Below are positions 35,278-47,602 of a stretch of 64,000 bases of DNA, piece after piece. Both the position numbers and the translations under genes were made by a program. Under the pieces are notes generated by a model, which ran no database searches, was not told the DNA's origin, and worked only from the letters and a program-made list of their open reading frames with translations. Positions within the stretch are counted from its first letter, which is position 1. Each line of letters opens with the position of its first letter. The DNA is from Lentinula raphanica (taxonomy: Eukaryota; Basidiomycota; Agaricomycetes; Agaricales; Omphalotaceae): positions 806,001 through 870,000 of the forward strand of contig JANVFP010000018.1 of the NCBI GenBank assembly GCA_027919835.1, in the 5' to 3' direction.

Positions 35278-37152
35278 ATGCGAACAGAATACAGACGGGG
35301 GCTGAGCTCTCCGAACGAGTCACCATACAACTCTTTGTTCAAAACCAACTACGCTGCAACTCCATCGGAACGATCAGAGCTGGAGATCTTGATATTCGAG
35401 GCCCAACAGGAACTCACAGATTTAGATTCCGAAATCTCTCACATGCGGGCCGTCCTAGATGGCCTTTGTGCTCGGCGAAGTCAAGTTCAAGAATTTGTGG
35501 ACGTCCATCGCGCATTGACGGCTCCGATTCGCAGAATTCCCGCCGAGACGCTAGCAGAGATCTTCACGCATTGTCTTTCCACAGAGAGATATCCTATCCG
35601 GAGCCTGATGGAAGCACCTCTTCTACTGACCATGGTCTGCCGACAGTGGAGGGAAGTTGCTATTACCCATCCTCCACTCTGGAGCGCTCTTCACATCCAT
35701 GTTGCTTTGAGGGTAGCCTGCGATGCCGAGGAACTTGCACTTAGACAAGGAGGTGTCCATCAATGGATAGCTCGCGCTGGTGCACTTCCGTTATCTCTAT
35801 CATTGTCTTTGGAAGGCAGAATTCATACTTCTGCACTCAACTTTCTCACAACGTTGATGGATTTGAGCCCGAGGCTCGAGAACTTCGACTTGAACGTCGG
35901 GGCGAGAATGTATACATTGCTGACAAATGTTTCTCCACGAACGTTTCCCGTCTTGAAACATCTTTCGCTCAACCTGCAAATTGGTGAGAACCATGGGGAC
36001 TCGGCGGCTGGGATACCTTTTGTACCTAGAATTTCATCGGATATGCCCATGCTTGTAGGACTCAGCATCCATGGATTTGACCCGACGCAGTATCTCTATC
36101 CAGCCTTTGATGGGACTCGAAATCTTACTGAACTCAACTTAGGGACCAGTCACCGAACACCTTCATGCATTCCTCTCGAACAACTATTGGGCATTCTTAT
36201 TCGGACACCCAACCTAAAGATATGCTGTGCTTCCGTCTCTGGCCCCGTCGCTCAGACCTATGAGATCGTGAACCTCAATTCCCTTCATTCTCTGTGCATC
36301 TACTTCTGGGAAAGTAGGTCGCTGCAGCCTTATCACGAACGTGATATTCCCTCTGGCTTGATTGAAAAATCATTCCGTTCGCTGAACTGTCCAGCCTTGA
36401 AAGCACTTTCAGTCACTTGGAAGCAGTATGACTTTGATCACAACGGTATGGATCAACATCATCATTCTGCTTTCACTCACTTGTTGGGTTCGCTCCAACA
36501 CTTGAGGTTGGAATTCACAATGACCGACGAAGCTCTCATGGAATGTCTTGCGCTAGCCCAAAACGTTACCGTGCTCGAAATCGTCGATTGGGTATTCGCT
36601 GTACGGACTTGGGGCGCGCCACCTGGTACACATCGTCATTATTACCAGGTCCAAGATACCGTTCTGCAAAGGCTGACCAGCGAGCCATCTTCAACTGTAG
36701 TGCTTTGCCCCCACCTTGAAATATTCCGACTCCTCGTGTCTCTATACTATGAACAACCTGGGAAATCTGAATTGGTCAGTATATCGACCCCGGCGCTCCT
36801 GAATTTCCTGGAAAGCAGGAGGGGCACTGGCAATCAAACCTCTAAGCTTAGAATATGCGACATCCTCATGCCCGCAGGGGATCAGATCGATCAAAGTTCC
36901 ACCACTGTTCTAGCGCGATTCACTCATCTAATGCAAGATGGATTGCGTCTGCGCGTTATACAATCAGACTGTAATTCCTACCATCGTTCAGGAGAAAACA
37001 GAGATGCGCCAGCGAAGGGCGTTACCTACTATTCATCGGACAATTTCCCCTGCCTCTATGCCTCCATTTTTGATGCAGGATACGGTCTCCGAAACCAGAA
37101 GGCACTCGTAAATAATATCTCTCCACGAATCTTGGGTCATCTTATTTCATAG
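35278..37152 (+). CDS. F-box/LRR-like protein, array copy 5 (624 aa)
   Basis: Intronless. It begins MRTEYRRGLSSPNESPYNSL. Predicted coiled coil about 35-80, F-box-like domain about 86-140 (APIRRIPAETLAEIFTHCLS, VCRQWREVAITHPPLW), then LRR-like repeats (NLTELNLGTSHR, FRSLNCPALKALSVTW, LALAQNVTVLEIVDWVF). The segment MRAVLDGLCARRSQVQEFVD is shared with copy 1 and not with 2-4, so copies 1 and 5 are the older outer members and 2-4 a younger inner burst. The C-terminus is NNISPRILGHLIS. Confidence 0.87.
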   Translation: MRTEYRRGLSSPNESPYNSLFKTNYAATPSERSELEILIFEAQQELTDLDSEISHMRAVLDGLCARRSQVQEFVDVHRALTAPIRRIPAETLAEIFTHCLSTERYPIRSLMEAPLLLTMVCRQWREVAITHPPLWSALHIHVALRVACDAEELALRQGGVHQWIARAGALPLSLSLSLEGRIHTSALNFLTTLMDLSPRLENFDLNVGARMYTLLTNVSPRTFPVLKHLSLNLQIGENHGDSAAGIPFVPRISSDMPMLVGLSIHGFDPTQYLYPAFDGTRNLTELNLGTSHRTPSCIPLEQLLGILIRTPNLKICCASVSGPVAQTYEIVNLNSLHSLCIYFWESRSLQPYHERDIPSGLIEKSFRSLNCPALKALSVTWKQYDFDHNGMDQHHHSAFTHLLGSLQHLRLEFTMTDEALMECLALAQNVTVLEIVDWVFAVRTWGAPPGTHRHYYQVQDTVLQRLTSEPSSTVVLCPHLEIFRLLVSLYYEQPGKSELVSISTPALLNFLESRRGTGNQTSKLRICDILMPAGDQIDQSSTTVLARFTHLMQDGLRLRVIQSDCNSYHRSGENRDAPAKGVTYYSSDNFPCLYASIFDAGYGLRNQKALVNNISPRILGHLIS

Positions 37153-37225
37153 ATGAAGATAGCACTGCATTGCGAAGAAAGTTCCATCGTGTAGATCCCA
37201 CTGATAAAGTAGAAAAAATACATGT

Positions 37226-40200
37226 CTATGATCCTGGTTCTACCTTTGTCCGTTTCTTCCTGCCTGTCGCCGAAGCCTTCTTCTTCTTCGACTGCACTTT
37301 AACAGGTTCCGGTGTTGGGGTGACTGGGTGACTATTGTCATCCACTACCTCATACTGTGGAAATGAGGATATTGATGCAGACAAGCCGGATGATACTCGG
37401 GGAAGCGCTGGGCTTGCAGTTCGAGAGATGATGGATCCTGGACGTGATCCTGGTGTAGGCGTCGAATTACGAGATGCTGGGATTGAGGAATATTTGGAAG
37501 CGCCTGTTGGCATTTCGCCAACTCGGTCAATGTAGAACGGTTCAGGTGACGATTGATACGACGTTGTCCTCAAACTTGGCAGTCGTGAATCTGTTGGCGC
37601 TGTGAAAGGAGGCTTAATAGAACCACAAGGAGAAGGTGAAAAACATGGAACGAACCTGGCAAGGCCGGCATACCATCCAATTTGACGACAGGTATGGAGT
37701 CTACATCTTCGTATGTGGACTGGACTGGCTTTGAAGGATTTTTGTCCATGATGTAGTACGGGTCATCGCGTTGGCGTTCTAATCGTTCCGCTCTTCGCTA
37801 TGAATATCGTGAGTGTTCAATAACGAAACATATACGCCAAAAACATACCCGCTCCCGTTCTAGACGTTGTTCCTCCGTCTCAGCTTCAGGTTCTTGAGGA
37901 GCCAAGGTCACGAAATGATCCTCGTCGTATCCATTGCCATTCTCTGCGCGTTGCTTTTTCTTCCCCTTGCTGTTGGAAAGGGCGTCTTTGCCCTTCTCTT
38001 TCTTGCTCTTCTTCTTAGCATGCTTCTCCCCATTTCCAATCAACGATAGAGGATCTGGGGGTGGAGGTACTATCCATGCGTCAAGGTCCAGACCGGCAGG
38101 AATCGGTACACTTGCTTGAGCATGTTGCGCCACAGGATTCAGATCGTATGATGAAAAGAGAGGCTGTATCAGGAAGAGGGATTTAGGGAAGCTAGGTTCT
38201 GACGCAACACTAGAACCGGCGAAAGATGAACTTGATTCGTCGAATGGATTGTCAACTGGCCTTGGTCGATATGCGTTCAAGTCCGCCAGTATGAAATTGA
38301 ATAACTGTACTGTGTTTGCGGCCTATAGAGCGAGAAAGATGAGTACGTATTAGTCCAACAATAATCAGAGACTCAACTCGTTCTTGAACTTCGATGTGAG
38401 GGCTTCCGATGAAAGGACTAAGACGATCAATAACCATCTGGACAGTGGTCTTAACGCTATTGAGATCATCATCTGTCCACTGTTGAGCTAGTTCTGCAGC
38501 GTAGAACCCGAATATCTTCTTGGCAGCTTGAATGTATACCGCGATGGTATCAGGGGCCAAGTTCGATATTTCTGGCTGAAGGATTAGGGGCAGGAGTTTT
38601 TGAGGATCAGTAAGTTCACTAGGCCACACTCAGCATCAGGTTATAGGAATCAATCGAGAAAGAGTATCGAACCTGCAGTATTCTCCACATATGAATGCAG
38701 CAGCCCACAAAACCTCTGAACAACTCTCTTCAGCTTGTGCATCTCGTATCATTGTATCATCGCTCAGAAGAGATGTCATAAGTTGTACAGCGTATCTTCG
38801 GACTGCCTTTACTCGACCGACAACGTCCACTATTTGATCTCGAATTTGAGGGCCTATTCCAACATTGGCTACGTGAGCCAAGTCGACGAGAACGGACAGA
38901 TACCACTCGAAATTTGTGACATTTTCATATGTGTTTTGTGAGCACATCTGGAGTATTCGTTGAGAGAGAGTAAGCCGATAAGCTGGTGATGCAAATGGCG
39001 AGGCAAGAGGAGGCTTGGCGGAGAGTGGAGTGGAGGGTGTATTATGTTGAGCGAGAGATTCCGCTGCGGTGGGTCCATTCGAGATCGTTGGGTCAGCGAC
39101 AAGATGCGAAAGAAGCTGTTGCACGATGTTCTGGAGATTCGTCTCGTCTACCTGCATGAAAAGGTTCGGACCGTTAAGCGCACAGAATCAAGAGGTCGTA
39201 CCATCGCAGAAACTAAATCCAGCGCGCGCATCCGTATACTGATGTCCTGGTCACTGACACTGGCTAGTATAGTATCCTGGTATTGTGCTACCAGATGTGG
39301 ATGGGTAGGAACGATCTTGACCATAGCAAGAAGCGCAATGTATTTCACTACGAGAAGGTTAGCAGAGGTCGAAAACTGGATTGGAAATCTGGTTACCTAC
39401 AGTTCTGATCCTGATCCTGAATAAATGCAGCCAGTTTCGACACGCACGTCCGTGCAAGAGCATCTCCCGACGATCCCTCCAGCATGCCGCCGATGATACA
39501 TGTATGAACACACTCATATAATAGAGATATGGCTGGCGTAGTGCTGATCAACTCGGTAATGGGCGGTTGTAATTTCTTCACTAAACGGGGTTCGTAAGGC
39601 GAGAGGGTACCAAACTAATTGCACGAATGAGCAATATCCTATCAAGTATGGCGAGCTATTTACCAGCTTGATGATCTTTATGAGCATCCAGTTATTGGAA
39701 GAAGTTGTCATTAGATGAAACAGCGGCGGTGCGAGAATGAGGTAGTCTTTGGGATTGTGAAGTGTGAGTTCGCACAAAACATTGACAGTCGCAGCGATTA
39801 CGCCTGTGTTGTCTGTAGCTTAGCCCCAACTGATTGAGAACGTGAAGCGGAACCACGTACCAGGATCGGGATCCTCTAGCTTATCTTTCAGACGTAATAT
39901 AACCTGCTGCGAAACTTCCGGATACCTCTTGACGAGTTTGAACAGAGCCAATACAGCTCTTTTACGAATTTCCGGGTGAGAATGGGTGAGCATCTTGATC
40001 AATTCGGGAGACAGATCGCGAGCTAGATCTGGAGTGAGGATGTGCGATATGCCATTCAAAGTGACAGCAATATCTGCTGGAGAAGAAGTCAAATCCTTTG
40101 GAACATGCATGAATGCTTTGGACCAGAATCATCCATGATGAATACGAACTTTCTTCAACAGGTTTGTTGTCAACATCAAGACGTCTGTGTCCTGGTCAAA

Positions 40201-40522
40201 AGATTGTGTTGCGGCAAGATATCCAACGCTTTTGAGATGTAATTTTGGTGAAGACATGACCTCCACGACATGAAAAGAAGCCCAGCTCATGTCATAACCC
40301 ATCATGTCGAGCTAAACCAATAGGTCAATGATGAATATTTCTGCCAATCGAAGCTGAGCAACGCACGTATGTCAGCTTAAGAGCAGCTGCGGACTTGAGT
40401 TCCATGTCATCGCTTCTAATTTCCTGCCTAATCTCCTCGATAGCTTTCGCAATGAACTTGGATTCGTCGGCCTTGTTGGCACGTAGTCCGCGTATCAAGT
40501 CTTGTAGTGTTCGTTCCCACAT
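37226..40522 (-). CDS. APL5: AP-3 complex subunit delta (Apl5)
   Basis: Large subunit of the AP-3 adaptor, which sorts cargo from the Golgi/endosome to the vacuole (family knowledge). The start ATG 40522 gives MWERTLQDLIRGLRANKADE, characteristic of delta-adaptin. Spliced exons carry the adaptin trunk: MGYDMSWASFHVVEVMSS, HILTPDLARDLSPELIKML, RKRAVLALFKLVKRYPE, LEDPDPG, NNWMLIKIIKLF, LKYIALLAMVKIVPTHPHLV and SVSDQDISIRMRALDLVSAM. The C-terminal third is low complexity: a Lys-rich hinge (HAKKKSKKEKGKDALSN), a Glu/Arg-rich helix (TEEQRLERERRAERLERQR) and a Ser/Thr/Pro tail with KVQSKKKKASATGRKKR. The stop is at 37226. About nine introns. No break seen. Confidence 0.9.
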
Positions 40523-42490
40523 TTCAACGAGAACTCAAAGCTTTTTGAAGTCACCAAAGCCTCTAGGAACGACTTGAGCGACCGTGGACGAGCAGATGAA
40601 CGGTGAGAGGAAGACTGTATATCTTTAGTCGGCGTTCCGTTCGCGTCATGGCGCACAAGCCCTAGATTAGGGTCAGATGAGCGCTTAGCTCAATCGTAAT
40701 GGACGCGTCGCAATCTCCAACCACTTCCACAAACCAGCCTGATTCACAAAGACAATCATTTCGAAAGGGGGCAGCCATCATTCACTATCTTAAATCTACA
40801 TATTCTCAGTCTCTTTATCTCCAACCGTCTCGACTACTGCCAGAGGACTCGCCTGGGACTCACTCAAGCTGAACGGGAACAAGAATACAATTCACGCTGT
40901 CGCCCAAGACTCAAGTCTTGACTCTTCTGTTCCCGGGCTTCCGACTTCCATAGGAATTGGGCTATCTAGAGCATCCCATAGGAGGCTATAGGAGGCTATG
41001 CCGCTATAGGGCTTTCTGGGCATTCACTGGTCTCTTCATTTCAGCGTCGCGATTGTCCGTCGGTGGTGGCTCATTCGTTGGAACTTTGAAGGTCTGGAAT
41101 CTGGAGCTCTGAATAAGTCTGGCCCGGCAAATCGTTGGCTCTTCCAAACTTGCTCCTAGCCTCCTACGCAAACTTCTGTGAATGCAGCGGCATCATCAAT
41201 GGGCCAGGACAGGGTTCAATGTAAATCCAATGGCAAGTCGACTAATTGACCGAACTGTGACTTTGACAGTAGTGCTAGAGGTTATAGGTTCCGTGAGTCC
41301 ATATCCTCCGTCTCTCGAAGCTACATGTCTAAAACGTGTCCCAGCCCAATGTCCGTGGCAGCTTAGCTCTGGTGATTGCGTTGGACTACTCAGTTATCTT
41401 CTATCGATCCTTCATGTTCGAATAAAGATCAAATGACAAGCTGGATGCGCCTCTTGGGACGGTTTTTTTTTTCGTGGCGGCCTTGGTACCGATCCAGACA
41501 AGCTTGAAGCTAGCGTAAGGGCTGTTATTCCGTCGGTGACCCTCTGCAGCCCTCTGCTAGTGTAACAATCCTCGATTTCACTATCAGATACCAAGCTGTA
41601 CGTTGCTGTCACCCAGAAAAATATGCGATATGGCTGTTCAACCTTCTCAGTCTAGCCGTGCAAGGTTGTTGCCATGAGCCGATGCTACACCCGGAAACAA
41701 GCTGTACCCAAATATGTATACGACCAACGGTTCATCTCCTTTAGAGCTTTTTGCTAGTTTTTGGTTGAGAGAAGGTCGGTTTTCAATTCTGATTCATTGC
41801 ATCTTGTTTCAGCCATACTAAACCCGGATATCTATCTCTAGAATAGACTCAAGAGTGTAGGCTAAGGTAGTCAGATCATCGATGATGCATGATGCTCTAT
41901 ATGTACCAGCATATAAAGACAACTCCGAAGCTTTTCTCACCGATGCGCTAGCTTCCGTCGCTGTTGACCTAGTGGGTTTTCAAGCAATCGTCTGCAATCG
42001 TTCGACTGTAACCTACTACATACATCGAGCTGCCATAAGTTTAACGCTGAACCGGTACGCTCTGGTACGGTCTCGGGATTACCAGTGTGATGCAAGATGA
42101 TACATGACAACAAATCCTTTTTCCGTAGGTTGGAATGAATTCGCAAGTAAATATACCTCACTCGGAATTCTTTCAGAGCTCACTTTTCCTCCCGCTTTTC
42201 TCATCAAATCATCTCCTAGACCCTGTCACCGAGTGATACGGGCTGATACGGGATGGTGATGGCAGATATGAGCAGATATACCACTGTCTACTCTATTACT
42301 CTGGCCTCCGCCTCTGAATCAACGGGTAATGCAGTGTCATCCGGTATGATCAAACAGATAGCCTCATAAGCGGTCTGGGTTTCGATAACTAAACCATTTT
42401 CGAACCGCCAAGTTTTTCAAGTCCCTGCCAACTCCTTTCCCTCCTTTCACCTCAAATATCTCCCTTGCTTTCTGACATCAACCTCGAGGC
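40523..42490. other. long intergenic region without recognisable genes
   Basis: About 2 kb between the divergent AP-3 delta and DH-domain genes. Open frames are short and show no domain. There are short direct repeats of CATAGGAGGCTATAGGAGG (about 40975-41000) and a T run at 41463-41472. It is probably promoter DNA plus decayed sequence. Confidence 0.5.
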
Positions 42491-44619
42491 ATGGCCGCCT
42501 ACTCTGACAGTAGTCTCCTCTCGACACCAGCACTCAGCTCTCCGAGCTCCGCATCGTCGTCGAATGACACCTCCTCGTTCCACTCAGCTCTGTCGACCGA
42601 TGATTGGATTGCTCGCAATGTAGGAGGCGGAGCACCCGACTGCTCTAACAGCCCTTCTGGTCACGCCCCACCATTGCCTCTAAACTTTCCTTCAGATGCC
42701 AGGTTCGCCTCCGCTTCTGTGTTGAAAACTGTGAAGAACATCGCATCCTCGGTGGATCGGTCTTTTGGTACCTCCTTCGGAGAACAGAGGAGGCCAAATA
42801 GGCGGAAACCCAGTCCGTTACCCTTAGTGGATCCGTTTGACGAGATGTTGACTCTCAGACTGGATAATGCATCGCCTTCGCTACCTTCTGGGACCAACGT
42901 TCCGCCCCTTTCGAGAGGAAGATCTATGTCTATAAGGCCTGTCAACACCCTCAGACGAAGGGATACCAGCCATGAGTCGAGTGCACGGATGGGAAGACTG
43001 AGACTTCAACGCATGAACTCGCTTCCAAGTATCCCTTCAGCTACTCTGTTTTCTCCTTCTGAGCCGATCTTGAACGGTCCTGATAGTCAAAAAGGATCTG
43101 CCGTTGAAAACGGACCACTGGAAAAGGTTTGTACATGACATCTCTGGCATGGTTTCATCCAACTGACTGATATTTGGCTAGGGCGAAGAACGAAACCATA
43201 CGTCTTTTCGCACTCGCACGGATGCTTCAGTCAGAGAACGTAATACGAAGGCGTTCGCCTCTTTGGCCTGGACAGGGACTCTACCATCTGCTCTTCCCTC
43301 TTCTTTCCCCATCAGTAACACTGACCTCTCATCCAGCGCACATCCTATGAGCTGGACGTTAACCAGCGCTTGTCGGTCTACCTGGAGCCTGATCGGTTCA
43401 TCTGAACCCAGTACCACCCTCCTCAACCCAGCCTCTGCTACGAATGACGATGGCTCGCTCCCTCTACTCCGGTCGGATTTGACACCAGTCTCTGACTTGG
43501 ACGAACGTCATCAACGAAGGCGCTGGACTTTAGCCATGATAATCACAGACGACCAGATATCGGATGAGAAGCTTGTGGACAAACTAGAGAGAATGATGGT
43601 CGGAAGTTCGGGGGAACAAAGTAGTGGTTGGTCAATGAACACCGGCCTTTGTTCGCCTGTATCGCCCGTCCCGTTCTCTGCCGCAATCCCATCGTCTAAC
43701 GTTTGTGGCTCACCCCGCGACGAGCTCGAAATGGATACTGACAGATCGTATCCGGGCCACGGGGATCACAGTGATACAAATGTCAGCTACTCTGCTTCGA
43801 GCACGAAGGCTATTTGTTCGCCTTCTTCAAACAATCATCATTCTCAGTCCACAATGTGGAGGACCGCTCGGCGGACCTTACTCATATGCCGGGAACTTGT
43901 ACTGACCGAACGTTCCTATCTTTCGTACCTCCGGTTAATGTTTTCTCAGGAAACTACCACGCCTTCGTCCCCGCTCCTCCTGGTATATCTTCCCGCTTTG
44001 ATACTCGCAAGCGAGAGGTTCTTATCCCAGATAGAGAACAATCCTAGTGCGGCTGGGGTTGCGGGAGCATTCCTTTCTTGTGGCGAGGAGCTTGAGTCGG
44101 CATTTGTTGGTTGGTGTGGAGTTATAGGCGAACTCTTTGCGGGGCCGTGCAATGCTCCCTCTATCAGGCGGGCGAGGACGAGCGGTGGGAGTGTTGGGTG
44201 GGAGAAAAATCGCCATAAGGAGATCTCGGGCTCGAAACAGGGAGTTTCTTGGGGAAAAAAGATCAGATTCATCAGATCACGGAGTTGGAGTATGAGTAAG
44301 AGAGCTGGCAATGTTTTGGTCGGCATCAACAAAGATTCGAAGGGCAGAGCGGGGAATTCAACCCACTCATTTCGAGAGTTAGCGATACTTCCTGTACAGC
44401 GTGTGACGAGGTATACGCTGCTGTTCAGAGGTGATCGTTTAAGTCTTTCCTTCTCAGAACCAGATACTGACTTCATCTTTTTCGGAAGACTTAACCTCAT
44501 TTACTCCAGCCTCCCCATCACGGGAAACGGTTCTGATGGCTTATGATCTCGCTCTTGAACTTGCTCAGAAGTGCGACGGAGCACAGGGCAATCTTACCTT
44601 TTTCCATGAATGTCGTTGA
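42491..44619 (+). CDS. DH-domain (RhoGEF-like) protein, 671 aa
   Basis: DH domains exchange GDP for GTP on Rho-family GTPases (family knowledge). Exons 42491-43126, 43182-44430 and 44489-44619, phases consistent. The first 430 residues are Ser/Pro-rich and probably disordered. The DH region starts at TARRTLLICRELVLTERSY (conserved region 1, with the key Glu) and ends with SFRELAILPVQRVTRYTLLF (conserved region 3 helix). The last exon adds DLTSFTPASPSRETVLMAYD and LALELAQKCDGAQG. A long basic insertion (EISGSKQGVSWGKKIRFIR and following) interrupts the middle of the DH domain. The protein stops right after the DH fold; no PH domain is visible, although most such proteins have one. GEF activity is inferred. 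Confidence 0.75.
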
Positions 44620-44768
44620 GGTTCGAATCGAAGCACTTCCGTATTTATATTTCATTTATGCCTTTACTATTATATATCTGTACACCTCGCTCTTTCCAGT
44701 GCACTACAATGCGATACCTGTCCTTCCTGCTGCTCAGTCGCGTACGTAGATCGCCGTCGATTCTCCAT

Positions 44769-47023
44769 CTATGAGCTACTACTCTCTACACTCGCAAGCT
44801 TCCCTTGACTCTCACTTCGCACACGCTCTTCATTGACAGTCGACGTTGTTGAAGTACTAGGCTCTACAGTCGCAGCGCTACCGCTATTGTCAGTCCCCGA
44901 GCTTGCCTGAGGAGTCTCTTCCCCATTTAAATTCTGGCCAGTCTGATTGTTTGACTTGCTATGCTTCAATATATCATTTGCAAAGTAGTCATCATAGCCG
45001 ATGCACTCCAGCAAGAATATGTTGATCACCTAGGTCCGTGGTTTTTCAGCGACTCAGGTTGCAAGTCATAATAAGAAGCACAATACCGACCTCATCACCT
45101 CTTATCATTGCTTTACCAATATTGTCGATGGTTAGTCTTGATGTCTTCACGCCGAGCCTTTTAGCGATTCGTTCACGATAGTCTCTGTGTTTAGCGTTTC
45201 TGAGAATTTCGCGCTCCACAATCTTCTGAATCTGTAATACCGTACCGTAGAGAGATTCAACGAGTGTTCCTTGTAAGATTGCTAAATTCGGCTAACCTTT
45301 GCAGGCAACTGCTCATACCACCGATTCCCCTGCCCCGTTCCACCAATTTCACCTTTCGGTAAAATCTTATATTCACCCATGTAGTTCCATGGTTCATCGT
45401 TACTCTCTTTCTTGACAAACACGGAGCATTTATCCAACGATAATTCGTTCTTCGGACTCGCAGTGAACAAGATACCGGGATCACCTGGTCTACGCATCAG
45501 ACCTGGATTTTCGTCGAGTTTCAGAAATATGATAGAACGCGCTCGGTGTACGGACAACCCAGGGGGGCATGGGTTCCGCACACCAGGGATGCGAGCAACA
45601 ATTCCAGATGATACAATCTTGTACGCAGTGAAGAGGTCAGCACGATGGACGTAGACAAGAGGTTCTATTTTAGTCTTGCCATGGAGTTTTGGATCATGCG
45701 CAGGACAGGAAGCAAGAAGTGTTTTGATATGCATTGGAAGGGTGTACCATGAGCCCGATGAAGAGGTATTAGAAGTAAGACTAGTCCTCTTGACTGCTGA
45801 GTTCTCAAGCTTGTCATTCTTCGAAGTCGATGGCATACAAGGTTGCTTGTCTACATTCGGAATACGACCAGCAGAAGTTGCCCTTATGTGGAGAGGATTC
45901 CCGGAGCATTCAGACGAGGTGGTAGAAGTTGGGTTGGTCGTCATAACTGACGAATCATCAGCTTGAACATTATTCGAAATCGATAGCATACGAGCTCGCT
46001 TGTCAGCGTGAAAATGATTCGTTTCAGTTTCTGCCTTGCGTTTGAGTTGCAACATCGAGGGCGAATGATTTGACGCCGAGCTTGTCTGCCTTACTCTGAA
46101 AGACTCTGGCGACAACGATGACATTGATCTTTCCTGCGAAGTTGTTGTCCCAATGTGAGGTCCTTGAAAATGCGCAGATTGAGCGCCCGAGTTCTCTGTA
46201 GCCGTAAGTTTCTGTTGTATGTGTATGTTTTCTTCGATCCGATTGACGTCCTTGTCATTTGAGATTGAGGCAACGACAGTCGAACGGTCATCGGAGGCAG
46301 TTGCCTTGGACGCTCTGAGAACAGAAGAGCGAGCATCATTGGCAGTAGCATATTTGACGGTACGACTAATGATTTCTTGGGGAAAACCCTGAGATGCGAT
46401 TGAATCGTCGGTATCGCGAACGTTCTGAGTATCGATTGAAGAAGATACGATCGTGGTAGTAGGACGTTCTATCGTAGTCGTGTATTGTCCAGTACCAGTC
46501 TATCATTATTTCTGACTTCAGAAACTAATATTCCAGAATCAGGGCTATAACTTGCCTGGCCGCTTTCCATCTGGACTCGTTTATCTAGTTCGACCTAATG
46601 CAGTGAACATGATAGCATGTGAGACCTTACCAACATGTGCGCCATGTTCAACGCACCTGACAGCTTGCATCCTTGAACTCCCTTTTTACTGATTCTAAAA
46701 ATGTAACTGTATCCGATCGATGCAGTAACTGAGCCTGCATCAACTCTACTTCCAGGCGCATATCTGCGATCTCATTTTGGAGTCTTTCTTTCTGGATATT
46801 TCCTTCTACCACTTGTCTCTCAGATTCATATATCTGTCGTTGTGCATCATCGAGCCTCAATCGAAGAGCATCTCTGGAAGTTTTGAGTGAAGCAGTATAT
46901 GCGGTTTGCGCCTCCTGGACCGAAGCAACAGAACCTGTATGAAGTATCAGCTTATCAGCTTGGAGTGTTTATTGAGAGCATATTTTTGAGTCAGTGTTCA
47001 CCTAGTGTATTCAATCTGTTCAT
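44769..47023 (-). CDS. tandem coiled-coil/DUF6697-like protein, copy A
   Basis: Function unknown. The start ATG 47023 opens a 22-nt first exon (MNRLNTL). The second exon gives a coiled coil (SLKTSRDALRLRLDDAQRQI, KERLQNEIADMRLEVELMQA). The middle (46124 to about 45800) is Ser/Thr/Lys-rich and likely disordered. The C-terminal domain of about 200 residues holds LVYVHRADLFTAYKIVSSGI, RIPGVRNPCPPGL, MRRPGDPGILFTAS, DKCSVFVKKESNDEPWNYMG, EYKILPKGEIGG, RWYEQLPAKV, and after introns YRERIAKRLGV and NIFLLECIGYDDYFANDILK. The WNYMGEYKI and YEQLP spacing recalls the basidiomycete domain DUF6697 (inference). A Ser/Thr-rich tail follows. The sequence suggests a cytosolic or nuclear protein. Confidence 0.72.
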
Positions 47024-47602
47024 CGGGAAGTTTGTAGGTGGACCGATGGAGGACCGATGGTCGATGGTGAAGAACGTTATTTCGATAAGCGCCCGATGAG
47101 CGCCGGGCGTCAACGCCTCATTCATGTCCTCCCTCTCTCAAACACACTACAATGCGACACCTATCTAGTATCCATCTTGCTGCTCACTCGTCAAATATAT
47201 ATCGTGTATCTGGACATTAACTCAACAAAAACCTTCAGGCCTTCATTCAGCATCCACCAATAATTATGTAGCCAAACAATGATATTCTTGCACGAGTCTG
47301 ACTTGGAAGACTTTGAGCATGTAGCGTACCTTTTAATATTTTAAGACTCAGAGCCAAGACTCATCACATCGTTACTATAACTCTATGTAATGCTCTGTCT
47401 CAAGAAATTACATTGCAGAGCGAATCAGTTGTATTGTATGTACACATTGCTCTGACCTGCCATCTGTCTTTCTGTCCTCCAATACCGCCTAGATCCATAC
47501 GAGTCAAGATTGAGCGAACCACTTCCTACACCTTCCCATCTTTCATCGATTCAGCCTGGTTCGCAACCGCTTTTCTTTTCAATTTCCAGCTTTGCCTTAT
47601 GT
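47024..47602. other. spacer between tandem copies A and B
   Basis: No gene supported. It probably contains the promoter of copy A and the 3' UTR of copy B. Parts resemble the spacer 49588-49987, as expected from tandem duplication (ACAACAATGCGACACC / CTCCACATCGCAATACG blocks, loosely). Confidence 0.4.

Noticed and set aside
41882..42100. 72-codon frame in the AP-3/DH spacer
   Set aside because: Too short, no domain, and an antisense frame of the same length covers it.
44600..44660. GGTTCGAATC as a tRNA B box
   Set aside because: No A box or cloverleaf can be formed around it; it lies at the end of the DH-domain gene.
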